DNA from: DATGPD01 sp041398565
GTDB lineage: Bacteria; Planctomycetota; UBA1135; UBA2386
DNA length: 64,000 nucleotides
Assembly (NCBI GenBank): GCA_041398565.1
Contig: JAWKUN010000002.1
Span: forward strand, 124,001 to 188,000
Direction: 5' to 3'
Positions 7,128-19,145 of the stretch are shown one piece after another; the stretch's first letter is position 1, and each line of letters begins with the position of its first letter. A model generated the notes under the pieces. It was not told the DNA's origin, searched no databases, and saw nothing but the letters and a program-made list of their open reading frames with translations. The position numbers were made by a program, and so were the translations under genes.

Positions 7128-8840
7128 ATGCATCGACGCGGAATTCCCACGTTCGTCCTCACGGTCGTCTTGTTCGGGATGGCCTGCTGGCTCCTCACCA
7201 CCGGGCAGAGCGACGACCGTGCCGCCTCGCTGGCGACTGCCGCGCCCGGCAGTCTGCCGGGGTCGGCCTCCTCGTCGGCGCCATCGGCCGACGTTCGCAC
7301 CGAGCTGGCACCGGCCCCGGCGAAGGCGGGGGACTCCGGCGACGTCGCGTGCTTCGCCCTCGACTGGCGGTGCCACACCCGCGTCGCTGCGTTGTCCGAA
7401 CGCAGCGAGCTGCCGCCGCAGGAGATCGATGAGGCGTTCGTCGGCACGATCGGCCTGCGCTGCCGGCCGGTCGCGGCCGGGTGCCGGCAGTTGGACGTCG
7501 TGGTCCAGCTCGAAGCGCCGGGCTCGCGCGCGATCCGAGTGTCGATTCGCTTGCGCGACGACGGCAGCTGGCGCGGGGTCGCTGCGGCCGACGACGACGC
7601 CAGTGCCGACGCGGTGGCGATGCTGCGCTCCATTCCTTGGCTGTTCCGCGGTGCCGCCGCGCAGGAGGACGGTGCCTCGGCGAAGGTGTGGACCGTGTGC
7701 CAGACGTTCGCGCTCGGTGTCGCGGAGGCGTCGTGGAGCATGGCTGTGACGGAGCGGGGCGAACCCTTGGCCGTGCGTCGTCTGGGCCAGTGGCGGCCGC
7801 GCGCGGTGACGAAGTTGCACCTGTCGAGCGGCGGCGAGGCGCGCCTGCTCTGGGCACCGGCGGACTCCGGGCCGGCGTCGTTTCCCCACCGCATCGAGGT
7901 CGACGAGACGCTGGACGTGGCGCACGAACACGTGGGCCTGGCAGCGACGCACCGCGTCGTGGCGCGCTTGACACGGTGCCCGCCGCAGGTGGTGCCGGAG
8001 ATGGAAGTGCCGGCGGCGGGTGAAGACTGGCCCGAGCTGCACCCGGCCGAACTCGAGCGACCCTTCCGCGCCGCTATGCGGGCGCTGCCTCTGCGGACAG
8101 TCGTCGACGCCGTGCGGCGCACGGCGCTGCGCTCCGATCCGCTCGATCCGGAGATGGGCCAGCTCGCCCGCTTGCTGCCGGAGCTGTTCTTCCAGGTGCC
8201 GGAGACGGTGGCGGGGGCGGGGCCGGTCCTGCTCGACCCTGGCCTGGAGCCGTGCGTTGCCGAACTCGTCGCGCGGGCACTGCTCCGGGTCGGCGAGCCG
8301 AGCTGCCAGGCGTTGCTGCTCGAAGTGCTGCCACGCGCGAGCGACGCAGTGCGGCACGCCGTGATCGCGTGCACCGACGAGCTGCCGCGACCCTCGCCTG
8401 TCTGGATCGGCACGCTTCGCTCTCTGGCCCACACCTCGCCGACGGGGGCGAGCATGGAAGCGGCTTGGCTGGCGCTCGGTCGCCTGGCGCGCCGCACGGG
8501 AGGCGAGCAGTCCGACGTTGCCGACGCCGCCTGGCGCGCCTTGACCGAAGCCGGCGACGACACCCCGGAGCGGCGGCGGGTGCGTCTGCACGCCCTCGCT
8601 GTCGCTGCGCGGCCCGAGGGCGTGCCGCTGGTGCTGACCGAGCTGGCAGGAAGTTCGGAGCCGGTGCGAGCGGCCGCCGCCGGGGCGCTCGGCAGCTGCG
8701 GCGACGAGCGCCATCGCGAGGTCCTGCAACGTGTGGCAGAGCGCGATCCCGCGTCGTCGGTACGGGCGGCGGCGCTCGACGCGATGGCCTGGCTCGACGA
8801 GCGCGGCCGAGACGACGGCAAGCGAGGCCCCGATCGCTGA
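7128..8840 (+). CDS. Membrane-anchored protein with C-terminal HEAT repeats
   Basis: 570 residues. One N-terminal hydrophobic helix (about 8-24) is followed by a Ser/Ala/Pro linker, a globular region of unknown type (about 70-280) and alpha-helical repeats to the end. The last repeats are clear HEAT/PBS-like units (EPVRAAAAGALGSCGDERHR, SSVRAAALDAMAWLDE). HEAT repeats usually mediate protein binding. The ATG at 7128 is chosen because the anchor follows at once; ATG 7086 would add 14 residues and neither has a good ribosome site. Function unknown; no operon partner. Confidence 0.7.
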   Translation: MHRRGIPTFVLTVVLFGMACWLLTTGQSDDRAASLATAAPGSLPGSASSSAPSADVRTELAPAPAKAGDSGDVACFALDWRCHTRVAALSERSELPPQEIDEAFVGTIGLRCRPVAAGCRQLDVVVQLEAPGSRAIRVSIRLRDDGSWRGVAAADDDASADAVAMLRSIPWLFRGAAAQEDGASAKVWTVCQTFALGVAEASWSMAVTERGEPLAVRRLGQWRPRAVTKLHLSSGGEARLLWAPADSGPASFPHRIEVDETLDVAHEHVGLAATHRVVARLTRCPPQVVPEMEVPAAGEDWPELHPAELERPFRAAMRALPLRTVVDAVRRTALRSDPLDPEMGQLARLLPELFFQVPETVAGAGPVLLDPGLEPCVAELVARALLRVGEPSCQALLLEVLPRASDAVRHAVIACTDELPRPSPVWIGTLRSLAHTSPTGASMEAAWLALGRLARRTGGEQSDVADAAWRALTEAGDDTPERRRVRLHALAVAARPEGVPLVLTELAGSSEPVRAAAAGALGSCGDERHREVLQRVAERDPASSVRAAALDAMAWLDERGRDDGKRGPDR

Positions 8841-9080
8841 GGGCGCCTGGTCGTGCTCGGTTGATGTCACCCCCCCGTAACCAGGGTGTGCGCGTGGGAC
8901 ACCGCGGCGGGCAGCGAAAGCGGCTGTTAGGTCGGCGCCAGCGTCGAGGCGAACGCGGCCCCCGCACCGCCGCCGCGCCAGGGGTCGTGTCGGCTCGTCG
9001 TGCCGATGAGTCAGGTCCGCAGGCTGCTCGTTGCGGGGGCCTCCACACCGCTCGGGCGTGACGGACTCGTCCGGCACGCG

Positions 9081-10436
9081 ATGTGCAAACGTGCGACCAT
9101 GCCCGCGCTCGCCCCACCTCCGTTCGAGAGTGCCCAAGATCGCTATCGAGCCCGTAGGGTCGACCCGGGCGGCGAGCGGGTTCGGTGGCGGGCGGCGCAC
9201 GGTCTGCGCGCGCTGCTCGCCTGTGCCGGCGCGGTGTTGATCTACGTGGTCTTGCAGTCGCTGCTGGCTTCGCACGCCCTGGCGCAGTCGGACGACCTCG
9301 ATCCCTACACGCGGCACGATCCTGTGCGTATGCGACGGGCGGGCATCGAGGCCTTGCGCGCCTTCGAGTGGGCGGCCGACCACACGACGCGCGACGTCCA
9401 GAGCCTGATGGGGTACGAGCCGTTCCGCTTCGTGGAGACGGCCCACTTCGAGCTGGCTGCGTCACTGTCGGTGCAGTCGGTGCCGGCGCGCGGCGTGGCG
9501 CACGACGATCTGCGCCGCGAGCTGGCGGAGCTCGCCTGCGTGCTTCCTGGCGTGGATCCCGAGACGCGCGTGCTCGACGGTTGGCTGCGCGCGCACCTCT
9601 ACGCGCGCCGTTTGGAGCAGCTCTACGCCGAGGTCGAAGCGCTGTTGGGTGTCGATGCCGCGACGAAGGGGGCAGCGCGACCCGGATCGGCCGGCTCGGC
9701 GACCTACGTCGGCGAGGGGCCGTTCCTCGGCATGCGCGGCAAGTACCGCGTGATCTTGTGCCGCGACAGCAGCAGCGTCGACGCCTACCTGCGCAACTTC
9801 CTCGACCTACCGGCGGCGCGCCGCAGCCTTCGGGTCGACGTCGACGGTGGCGCCGCGTTGCTCTTGGCGACGGCCGAGTCCATGCCGGACGAGGACCTGC
9901 GCGACGACCGCGACCTCTACGCCGCGGTCGCCTACCACACGGCCCACCTCCTCCTCGACGGCTTCCGCCACCACTGGCATGAGTGCCCCCCCTGGCTCGA
10001 AGAGGGGCTGGCGCACTGGCTGCAGCTGCGCGCCGTGCCCGAGCGCGCCTGCTTCGCCGCGCGGCCGGCCGAGCTGCCGGCGGATCCGGCCGGCAAAGCC
10101 TGGTCGCTGCGGGTGCGCCGACGCACGCAGAGCGGCGCCGTCGTCGCCAGCGCCGAGCTGTTCGCCCACGACGATGCCGCCACGCTGACCTTCGCCGACC
10201 ACCTGGCGGCGTGGTCGCGCGTCGACTTCCTCGTGCGTGCCCACCCGGGAGCCTTCGCCCTCTTCCTGCGCACGGTGAAGGGACCCGACGTGTCGCACCT
10301 GCCCGTGAAGCCGACTTGGGCGGTGGTGCGCGCGCGCCAGCACGAGGCGCTGCGCAAGGTCTTCGGCTGGACGACCGAAGACTTCGACACCGCCTGGCGC
10401 GGTTGGGTCCTCGACCGCTACCCGGCCGGGACCTAG
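9081..10436 (+). CDS. Membrane-anchored DUF1570/peptidase-MA-like protein with degenerate metal site
   Basis: About 451 residues. A transmembrane segment lies near residues 45-63, then an extracytoplasmic domain. Near residue 300, AYHTAHLLL is followed about 20 residues later by PPWLEEGLAHW. This is the geometry of MA-clan peptidase-like domains (HExxH ... E), but here the first His and the catalytic Glu are replaced, leaving YHTAH. It is probably not an active metallopeptidase. The start is uncertain (ATG 9081 or 9099; 9000 would extend into an unlikely leader). The 240 bases before it show no gene. Confidence 0.65.
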   Translation: MCKRATMPALAPPPFESAQDRYRARRVDPGGERVRWRAAHGLRALLACAGAVLIYVVLQSLLASHALAQSDDLDPYTRHDPVRMRRAGIEALRAFEWAADHTTRDVQSLMGYEPFRFVETAHFELAASLSVQSVPARGVAHDDLRRELAELACVLPGVDPETRVLDGWLRAHLYARRLEQLYAEVEALLGVDAATKGAARPGSAGSATYVGEGPFLGMRGKYRVILCRDSSSVDAYLRNFLDLPAARRSLRVDVDGGAALLLATAESMPDEDLRDDRDLYAAVAYHTAHLLLDGFRHHWHECPPWLEEGLAHWLQLRAVPERACFAARPAELPADPAGKAWSLRVRRRTQSGAVVASAELFAHDDAATLTFADHLAAWSRVDFLVRAHPGAFALFLRTVKGPDVSHLPVKPTWAVVRARQHEALRKVFGWTTEDFDTAWRGWVLDRYPAGT

Positions 10437-10567
10437 CCCACGCCAGTCCAACCGAGCCGACACGGCCGGCATGCAGGGTCGCCCGGCACGACGTCGATCG
10501 CGATTCGGCCGCGGATCGCGTCGAGCTCGTTTCCGGTGCAGCTCGCCAAGCTCTATCGTCGACCGGA

Positions 10568-11275
<708 letters not shown>

Positions 11276-11423
11276 GCGCCCGACGACCTGACGGCGCCGT
11301 TGGCGGCATCCCGGCGGAGATGGGCTGCAAGTGCTGCGAGCCCTCGCGGCGCGCCGCGACGACTCGCACCTTTGGTGCGGCCGCAGGCTGCGTGCGTCAG
11401 GCTATCCTGCGCCGCCCTTGGCC

Positions 11424-13427
11424 ATGGTCCTGAACTCCGAGCGACGCCTCCTCCTGCTCCTCGTGGCGGTGGCGTTCTTGCTGTACGCACCGACCCTCGG
11501 CCATGGCTTCACGCTCGACGACGTGTTCCTGGCCCAGAGCACCGACCCGCAGGGGCGCCCCGACCCGGTGATCGCCGGCCTGCGGCCGCCGTGGTGGTAC
11601 TTCGGCCAGCGCTACTGGGAGGGCACCAACACGACCACTGTGCTGTACCGGCCGGTGACCATCCTCAGCTTCGCGCTGACCTACAACCTGATCGCCGCGC
11701 CTCTGCTACCGGCCAGCGCCGAAGCCCTGCCGCAGCACCTGGTGAACGTGCTCCTGCACGCGTTCGCCGTGTGGCTGGTGTGGCGTTGGCTGCGTGCGCT
11801 CGGCACGGGTGGCAGCGCGGCGCTGCTGTGCGCTGGCGCCTTCGCCGTGTGCGGCGTGCACAGCGAGGTGGTCGCCGGCATCGTCGGCCGCGCCGAGCTC
11901 ATGGCGCTGGTGTTCGGCCTCGGCGGGGTTCTCCTGTACGCGGGTGGACGTCCGGCCTGGGCGGGCGTCGCGTTCTTTGCTGCGTTCGGATCGAAGGAGA
12001 GCGCGCTGGCGTGGGCGCCGTTCCTGGTGTGCCACTTACTGGCCGAGCGCTGGCTCGCCGGCGAGCCGGTGACGCTGTCGGCGATCCTGCGCACCCAGGG
12101 CAGCCGGCTGGCCGTGGCGCTGCTGCCGGCCCTCGCGCTGTTCTTCGTCCTGCGCGGCTTCGCCACGGCCGAGGTCGCGGGTACGACGATCCGCTACCAG
12201 GAGAACCCGCTGGCGTTCGTCGACGTCGGCACGCGCGTGCGGACGGGGGTGATGCTGCTCGGCTACGGCTGGCTGCTCACGGTGGCGCCGTTCTCGCTCA
12301 GCAGCGTGTACGGGCCCGGCGCGTTCTCGTTGGTGACCGGCTGGGGCGATCCACGCTTCCTCGCCGCCGCGCTCGGCCTCGGCGTCTGGCTGGTGGCTGC
12401 GCTTTGGGCCCGTCGCCGCGCGCCACTGCTGTTCCTGTCGGCAGCTTGCTTCCTCGGCTTCGCCCTTCTCACCGCCAACCTGATCTTCCCGATCGGCACG
12501 ATCTTCGGCGAACGTCTGTTCTTCGCGCCGAGTCTGGGTGTGTGCCTGCTGGCCGCCGTGCTGGCCCGGCGGGTCGCGGGGACCCGGCTGCGCTGGCCGG
12601 CGCTCGCCGCCATCGGCATCGCCGGCGCCGCACACGCGGCCGTGGTGCTGTCCCGCAACGGCGCCTGGCGCGACAACCCGACGCTCTTCGTGACCGACGC
12701 CGAACGCCGCCCGCACGACGCCGAACTGCAGCTCAAGGCCGCGGCGGTGACGGCGAACGTCGACCGCGTCCGCGCCGAGGCGTTCCTCGACCGCGCGCTC
12801 GTCGCCGACCCGGACCTACCGACCGCCTACGGCCTGCGCGCCCGCATCGCGCTCGGCCGTGGCGACGCGGCCGCCGCCGAGCGCGACTTCCGCCGCGCGC
12901 TCGCCTGCCCGCACGTGGCCGACTCGGGCGAGGACGAGCGCGCTGCCGAGGATCTACTGGCTCTGCTCCTGGGGCGCGGGCGCCAGGACGATGCGGCGAC
13001 GCTTGCCGAAGAGTTGCTGGCGCGCCTTCCGCGCCTGCGCGCGGCGCACCTGGTGCGCCTCGACCTGGCGCTGGGACGGATGCCCGCGGACCAATACGCA
13101 CCCCTGCTGGCGGCGGCCGAGGCACAGGTTGCGGGCGACCCGCGCGTGCGTCTGCGCCACCTCGTGTTCGACTGCGACACCGGCGGCGGCCTGGCGGGCG
13201 ACGCGCGGGCGCTGGCCGCGGCGCTGCTCGCCGTGTTGACCGCTCTGCCGGCGAGCGGGCTCGACCAGGTCGCCAGCTTGCGGGCGCGGCTCTGCCTCGT
13301 CGACAAGCTGGTGGCCGCTGGCGAGGATGGCGCAGCGCGGCCCTGGATCGACGGCCTGCTGCGCATGCCGAACCTGCCGCCGCCGGCGCGGCAGCGCTTG
13401 GAGGGGCTGGCGAGTCGCGGCAAGTGA
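11424..13427 (+). CDS. TMTC-like GT-C membrane protein with C-terminal TPR region
   Basis: 667 residues. About ten transmembrane helices fill residues 10 to about 400, followed by a soluble helical-repeat tail (about 410-660) of TPR character. The first loop has a GFTLDDVF acidic motif, followed by YRPVTILSFALTYNL and HLVNVLLHA. These three motifs in this order are typical of TMTC/DUF1736-type proteins related to protein O-mannosyltransferases (GT-C fold). The substrate in bacteria is not known. The ATG at 11424 directly precedes the first helix and excludes a Cys/Arg-rich leader. Confidence 0.75.
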   Translation: MVLNSERRLLLLLVAVAFLLYAPTLGHGFTLDDVFLAQSTDPQGRPDPVIAGLRPPWWYFGQRYWEGTNTTTVLYRPVTILSFALTYNLIAAPLLPASAEALPQHLVNVLLHAFAVWLVWRWLRALGTGGSAALLCAGAFAVCGVHSEVVAGIVGRAELMALVFGLGGVLLYAGGRPAWAGVAFFAAFGSKESALAWAPFLVCHLLAERWLAGEPVTLSAILRTQGSRLAVALLPALALFFVLRGFATAEVAGTTIRYQENPLAFVDVGTRVRTGVMLLGYGWLLTVAPFSLSSVYGPGAFSLVTGWGDPRFLAAALGLGVWLVAALWARRRAPLLFLSAACFLGFALLTANLIFPIGTIFGERLFFAPSLGVCLLAAVLARRVAGTRLRWPALAAIGIAGAAHAAVVLSRNGAWRDNPTLFVTDAERRPHDAELQLKAAAVTANVDRVRAEAFLDRALVADPDLPTAYGLRARIALGRGDAAAAERDFRRALACPHVADSGEDERAAEDLLALLLGRGRQDDAATLAEELLARLPRLRAAHLVRLDLALGRMPADQYAPLLAAAEAQVAGDPRVRLRHLVFDCDTGGGLAGDARALAAALLAVLTALPASGLDQVASLRARLCLVDKLVAAGEDGAARPWIDGLLRMPNLPPPARQRLEGLASRGK

Positions 13428-13470
13428 TGGTGCCGGGCGCCCGCGGCCGAAATGCGGTTGCCACCGGCGT

Positions 13471-13500
13471 GCGGGGCGACGGCGTTGCCGTCGTTCCCGC
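13471..13500. terminator. Hairpin between convergent genes
   Basis: GCGGG-x-CGACGGC, a GTT loop, and GCCGTCG-xx-CCCGC form a 12-pair interrupted stem in the 171-base gap between two convergent genes. It has no clear U-tract; a bidirectional terminator is likely from position. Confidence 0.5.
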
Positions 13501-13598
13501 AGCCGATGGCGAGGGCGCCGTCGCCAAGCGACCCTGGCGCCAGCCTCCGCGGCGTGACTTCGCGCCGCGCTGCGCGGTCCTTTCGGGCTCCCCCGGGC

Positions 13599-15521
<1,923 letters not shown>

Positions 15522-15780
15522 GCGATCTCCCTGGAAGGCGTGCCACAGCGGAGCCGGGACCGGGGCGAGGATCAGGGGGTCGAACATCGCGCGGGTACGA
15601 GGATACCCCTCCGGGAGCGTTGCCGGGTGATGCCCTCGAAGTCGACCGACGGTCGCGACCCGGACCGGCTCGGCGTCCGGGTGGACCTTCCTTCCAGCTG
15701 CAGGCGCGACGTGTGGCGACGCTGGCGCCCTCACCTCGGCGTTGCGCCGGCCCGCACCCGCCGGTCTGCTAGCGGGCCGC

Positions 15781-18700
15781 ATGAAGCCCTACCCCGACGT
15801 CGCTCCGCAGCCGAGCTTCCCCGAGCTGGAGGAGTCCGTGCTGGCGCGCTGGCAGGCCGAGAACACCTTCCAGCGCTCGATCGACAACCGGCCGGCTGGC
15901 GAGGAGGGAAGCAACGAGTACGTGTTCTACGATGGGCCGCCGTTCGCGAACGGCCTGCCGCACTACGGGCATCTGCTCACCGGCTTCGTCAAGGACATCG
16001 TGCCGCGCTACCAGACGATGCGCGGCCGCCGCGTCGAGCGGCGGTTCGGTTGGGACTGCCACGGTCTGCCCGCCGAGCAGGAGGCAGAGAAGGTGCTCGG
16101 CGTCCGGGGCGGCAAGGAGATCGCCACCTTCGGCGTCGCCGAGTTCAACGATGCCTGCCGTCAGGCCGTGCTCAAGTACACGCGGGAGTGGGAACGCTAC
16201 GTCACCCGACAGGCGCGCTGGGTCGACTTCACCCGCGACTACAAGACCATGGACCTCTCCTACATGGAGAGCGTGATGTGGGCCTTCAAGCGCTTGTGGG
16301 ACAAGGGTCTCGTGTACGAGGGCCACCGCGTCATGCCGTACTCCTGGGCCCTGGAGACGCCGCTCTCCAACTTCGAGACGCGCATGGACAACGCCTACCG
16401 GCCGCGCCAGGACCCGGCGATCACCGTCGGTCTCGACCTGGTGCCGCAGGCGGGCGACCCGGGGCCGATGCGGCTGCTGGTGTGGACGACCACGCCGTGG
16501 ACCCTGCCGAGCAACCTGGCTGCGGCGGTGGGGGTGGACATCGAGTACGCGCTGGTGGAGAAGGACGGGCGCTACCTGGTGCTCGGGGCGGCGACGCTCG
16601 ACAAGTACGCCAAGGAACTCGGCGACGCCGAGCGCAAGGGCACACTGCAGGGCAAGGACCTCGTGGGGCGCAGCTACGCGCCCCTCTTTCCCTACTTCGC
16701 CGGCCACCCGCACGCGTTCAGGATCGTGGCCGGCGACTTCGTCGACACCGCCGAGGGCACCGGCGTCGTGCACATGGCGCCGGGCTTCGGCGAAGACGAC
16801 CAGCGCGTCTGCGAGCAGAACGACATCGCGCTGGTGTGCCCGGTCGACGAGAAGGGCTGCTACACGGCCGAGGTGAGCGACTACGTCGGCCAGCACGTGT
16901 TCGACGCCAACAAGGCGATCATCAAGCGCCTGAAGGACGAAGGACGCCTGCTGCGCCACGAGACCTACGTGCACAACTATCCGCACTGCTACCGCACCGA
17001 CACGCCGCTCATCTACAAGGCGGTCAGCTCGTGGTACGTGCGCGTGTCCGACTTCAAGGACCGCATGGTGGGCCTGAACCAGGAGATCCATTGGATCCCC
17101 GAGCACGTCAAGGACGGGCAGTTCGGCACGTGGCTCATGAACGCGCGCGATTGGTCGATCTCGCGCAACCGCTTCTGGGGCTCGCCCATCCCGATCTGGA
17201 GGAGCGACGACCCGAACCACCCGCGGGTCGACGTGTACGGTAGCCTCGACGAGTTCGAGCGCGACTTCGGGGTGCGGCCCACCGACCTGCACCGGCCCTT
17301 CATCGACCAGCTGACCCGCAAGAACCCCGACGATCCGACCGGCAAGAGCACCATGCGGCGCGTACCGGAGGTGCTCGACTGCTGGTTCGAGTCGGGGTCG
17401 ATGCCGTTCGCGCAGATCCACTACCCGTTCGAGAACAAGGAGTGGTTCGAGCACCACTTTCCCGCCGACTTCATCGTCGAGTACGTGGCGCAGACGCGCG
17501 GCTGGTTCTACACGATGATGGTGCTGGGCACGGCGCTGTTCGACAAGCCGCCCTTCCGCCACTGCATGTGTCACGGCGTGGTGCTCGACAACGAGGGGCA
17601 GAAGCTCAGCAAGCGCCTGCGCAACTACCCCGACCCCGACGAGGTGTGCAACACCTGGGGAGCCGACGCGCTGCGTTGGTTCATGGTGAGTTCGCCGATC
17701 CTCAAGGGCCAGGACCTGCAGATCGACAAGGAGGGCAAGAAGATCGGCGAGGTGGTGCGCCAGGTCGTCAACCCGATCTGGAACGCGTACTACTTCTTCA
17801 CCCTCTACGCCAACACCGACGGCGTGCGCGCCGAGCTGGTCGAACATTTCGAACAACTGTCCAGTGCCGCGTCGGGTACTCGACAAGACCCTAGATCCAT
17901 CGAGGACCTCGCCTACGATCTCGGCGGGCGCGCACGTGCGCTACTTGACCGCTACATCCTGGCGAAAACGCGGCAGTTGGTCGAACAGGTGACGGCGCAG
18001 ATGGACGCCTACGACCTCTCGGCCGCCTGCAGCACGGTGACGCGCTTCCTCGACGCGCTCAACAACTGGTACATCCGTCGCAGCCGCGAGCGCTTCTGGT
18101 CCAACGTGTCGGAGCAACACCCCGCACGTGCCGGCGATCTTGGGCTCTCGGAAGGGCCGGAACGAGTCAAGCAGGACGCCTACGACACGCTCTACACGGT
18201 GCTCCGCACGCTCGCCCTGGTCGGCGCGCCGCTCCTGCCGATGCTGTGCGAGGAGGTGTTCCGCGGGCTCACCGGCGAGGAGAGCGTGCACCTCGCCGAC
18301 TGGCCGGACGCCGCCGCCCTGCCCGCCGATCCGGAGCTGGTGGCGCGCATGGACCGGGTGCGCGAGGTGTGCTCGACCGGCCTGTCGCTCCGCGAGAGCC
18401 AGAAGCTGCGCATCCGCTTGCCCTTGGCGTCGCTGACGCTGGCCGGCCGCGGCGTCGACGAACTGCGCCCGTACGCCGATCTGATCGCCGACGAACTCAA
18501 CGTCAAGGCGGTGCGCTTCTCGCAGCAGCTGGAGGACTACGGCACGTTCCAACTGCAGGTCAACGCCAAGACGCTCGGCCCCAAGCTGGGCCCGGACATG
18601 AAGGCGGTGCTCCAGGCGACGCAGACCGGCGATTGGACGCTGTCGGAGGGAGGCCGTGCCCGTGTCGGTCCACGCGAACTCGAGCCGGGCGAGTGGGAGC

Positions 18701-19059
18701 TGCGCCTGCGACCGAAGCACGGCGTGGTCAGCGCCGCCCTGCCGTCGAACGACGCGGTGGTGGTGCTCGACGTCGAGCTGACACCGGCGCTGCGGGCCGA
18801 GGGCATGGCGCGCGACCTGGTGCGCATCGTGCAGCAGGCGCGCAAGGACGCCGGCCTGCACGTCGCCGACCACATCCGCTTGCACGTCGAGTGCAGCGAC
18901 GAGGTGAGGGCATCGCTCGAGCCGCACGTCGGCTACATCACCGCTCAGACCCTCGCCGACGAAGTGCGCTTCGCGCCGCCCGCCGCGGGCATGCACCGCG
19001 CCGAGGGCAAGGTCGAGTCCTCCAGCGTCGTCGTGGCCGTGGTGGCCGTGGCGAAGTAG
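15781..19059 (+). CDS. ileS: Isoleucyl-tRNA synthetase
   Basis: 1,092 residues, a class I synthetase that charges tRNA-Ile in the cytoplasm. PPFANGLPHYGH carries the HIGH-type motif (His61-His64). The KMSKS-type motif is KLSKR (608-612), following LDNEGQ. The editing domain, the GWFYTMM and FESGSMPF active-site segments, the anticodon-binding domain and a long C-terminal extension are all present. The length and C-terminal layout match the eukaryote-like type 2 IleRS, a group known to be naturally less sensitive to mupirocin (family knowledge; not testable here). ATG 15781 starts at the usual family N-terminus. Confidence 0.95.
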   Translation: MKPYPDVAPQPSFPELEESVLARWQAENTFQRSIDNRPAGEEGSNEYVFYDGPPFANGLPHYGHLLTGFVKDIVPRYQTMRGRRVERRFGWDCHGLPAEQEAEKVLGVRGGKEIATFGVAEFNDACRQAVLKYTREWERYVTRQARWVDFTRDYKTMDLSYMESVMWAFKRLWDKGLVYEGHRVMPYSWALETPLSNFETRMDNAYRPRQDPAITVGLDLVPQAGDPGPMRLLVWTTTPWTLPSNLAAAVGVDIEYALVEKDGRYLVLGAATLDKYAKELGDAERKGTLQGKDLVGRSYAPLFPYFAGHPHAFRIVAGDFVDTAEGTGVVHMAPGFGEDDQRVCEQNDIALVCPVDEKGCYTAEVSDYVGQHVFDANKAIIKRLKDEGRLLRHETYVHNYPHCYRTDTPLIYKAVSSWYVRVSDFKDRMVGLNQEIHWIPEHVKDGQFGTWLMNARDWSISRNRFWGSPIPIWRSDDPNHPRVDVYGSLDEFERDFGVRPTDLHRPFIDQLTRKNPDDPTGKSTMRRVPEVLDCWFESGSMPFAQIHYPFENKEWFEHHFPADFIVEYVAQTRGWFYTMMVLGTALFDKPPFRHCMCHGVVLDNEGQKLSKRLRNYPDPDEVCNTWGADALRWFMVSSPILKGQDLQIDKEGKKIGEVVRQVVNPIWNAYYFFTLYANTDGVRAELVEHFEQLSSAASGTRQDPRSIEDLAYDLGGRARALLDRYILAKTRQLVEQVTAQMDAYDLSAACSTVTRFLDALNNWYIRRSRERFWSNVSEQHPARAGDLGLSEGPERVKQDAYDTLYTVLRTLALVGAPLLPMLCEEVFRGLTGEESVHLADWPDAAALPADPELVARMDRVREVCSTGLSLRESQKLRIRLPLASLTLAGRGVDELRPYADLIADELNVKAVRFSQQLEDYGTFQLQVNAKTLGPKLGPDMKAVLQATQTGDWTLSEGGRARVGPRELEPGEWELRLRPKHGVVSAALPSNDAVVVLDVELTPALRAEGMARDLVRIVQQARKDAGLHVADHIRLHVECSDEVRASLEPHVGYITAQTLADEVRFAPPAAGMHRAEGKVESSSVVVAVVAVAK

Positions 19060-19145
19060 CGCGAGGTGTCCGGCAGATCGAAGAGCCGCCGCTCGGTGAC
19101 ACGGCGGTGACACGACGCGCGGGGCGCGCGAGCATACTGCGCCCC

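Noticed and set aside
8841..9080. A possible tRNA or small RNA between the HEAT-repeat and pseudo-peptidase genes
   Set aside because: No cloverleaf, no T-loop sequence and no conserved RNA motif could be traced.
6021..9446. A 1,141-codon minus-strand open frame
   Set aside because: Only its last 306 codons (lectin gene) have a signal peptide, ribosome site and domain; the upstream part is the antisense shadow of the HEAT-repeat gene and is Arg/His-rich.
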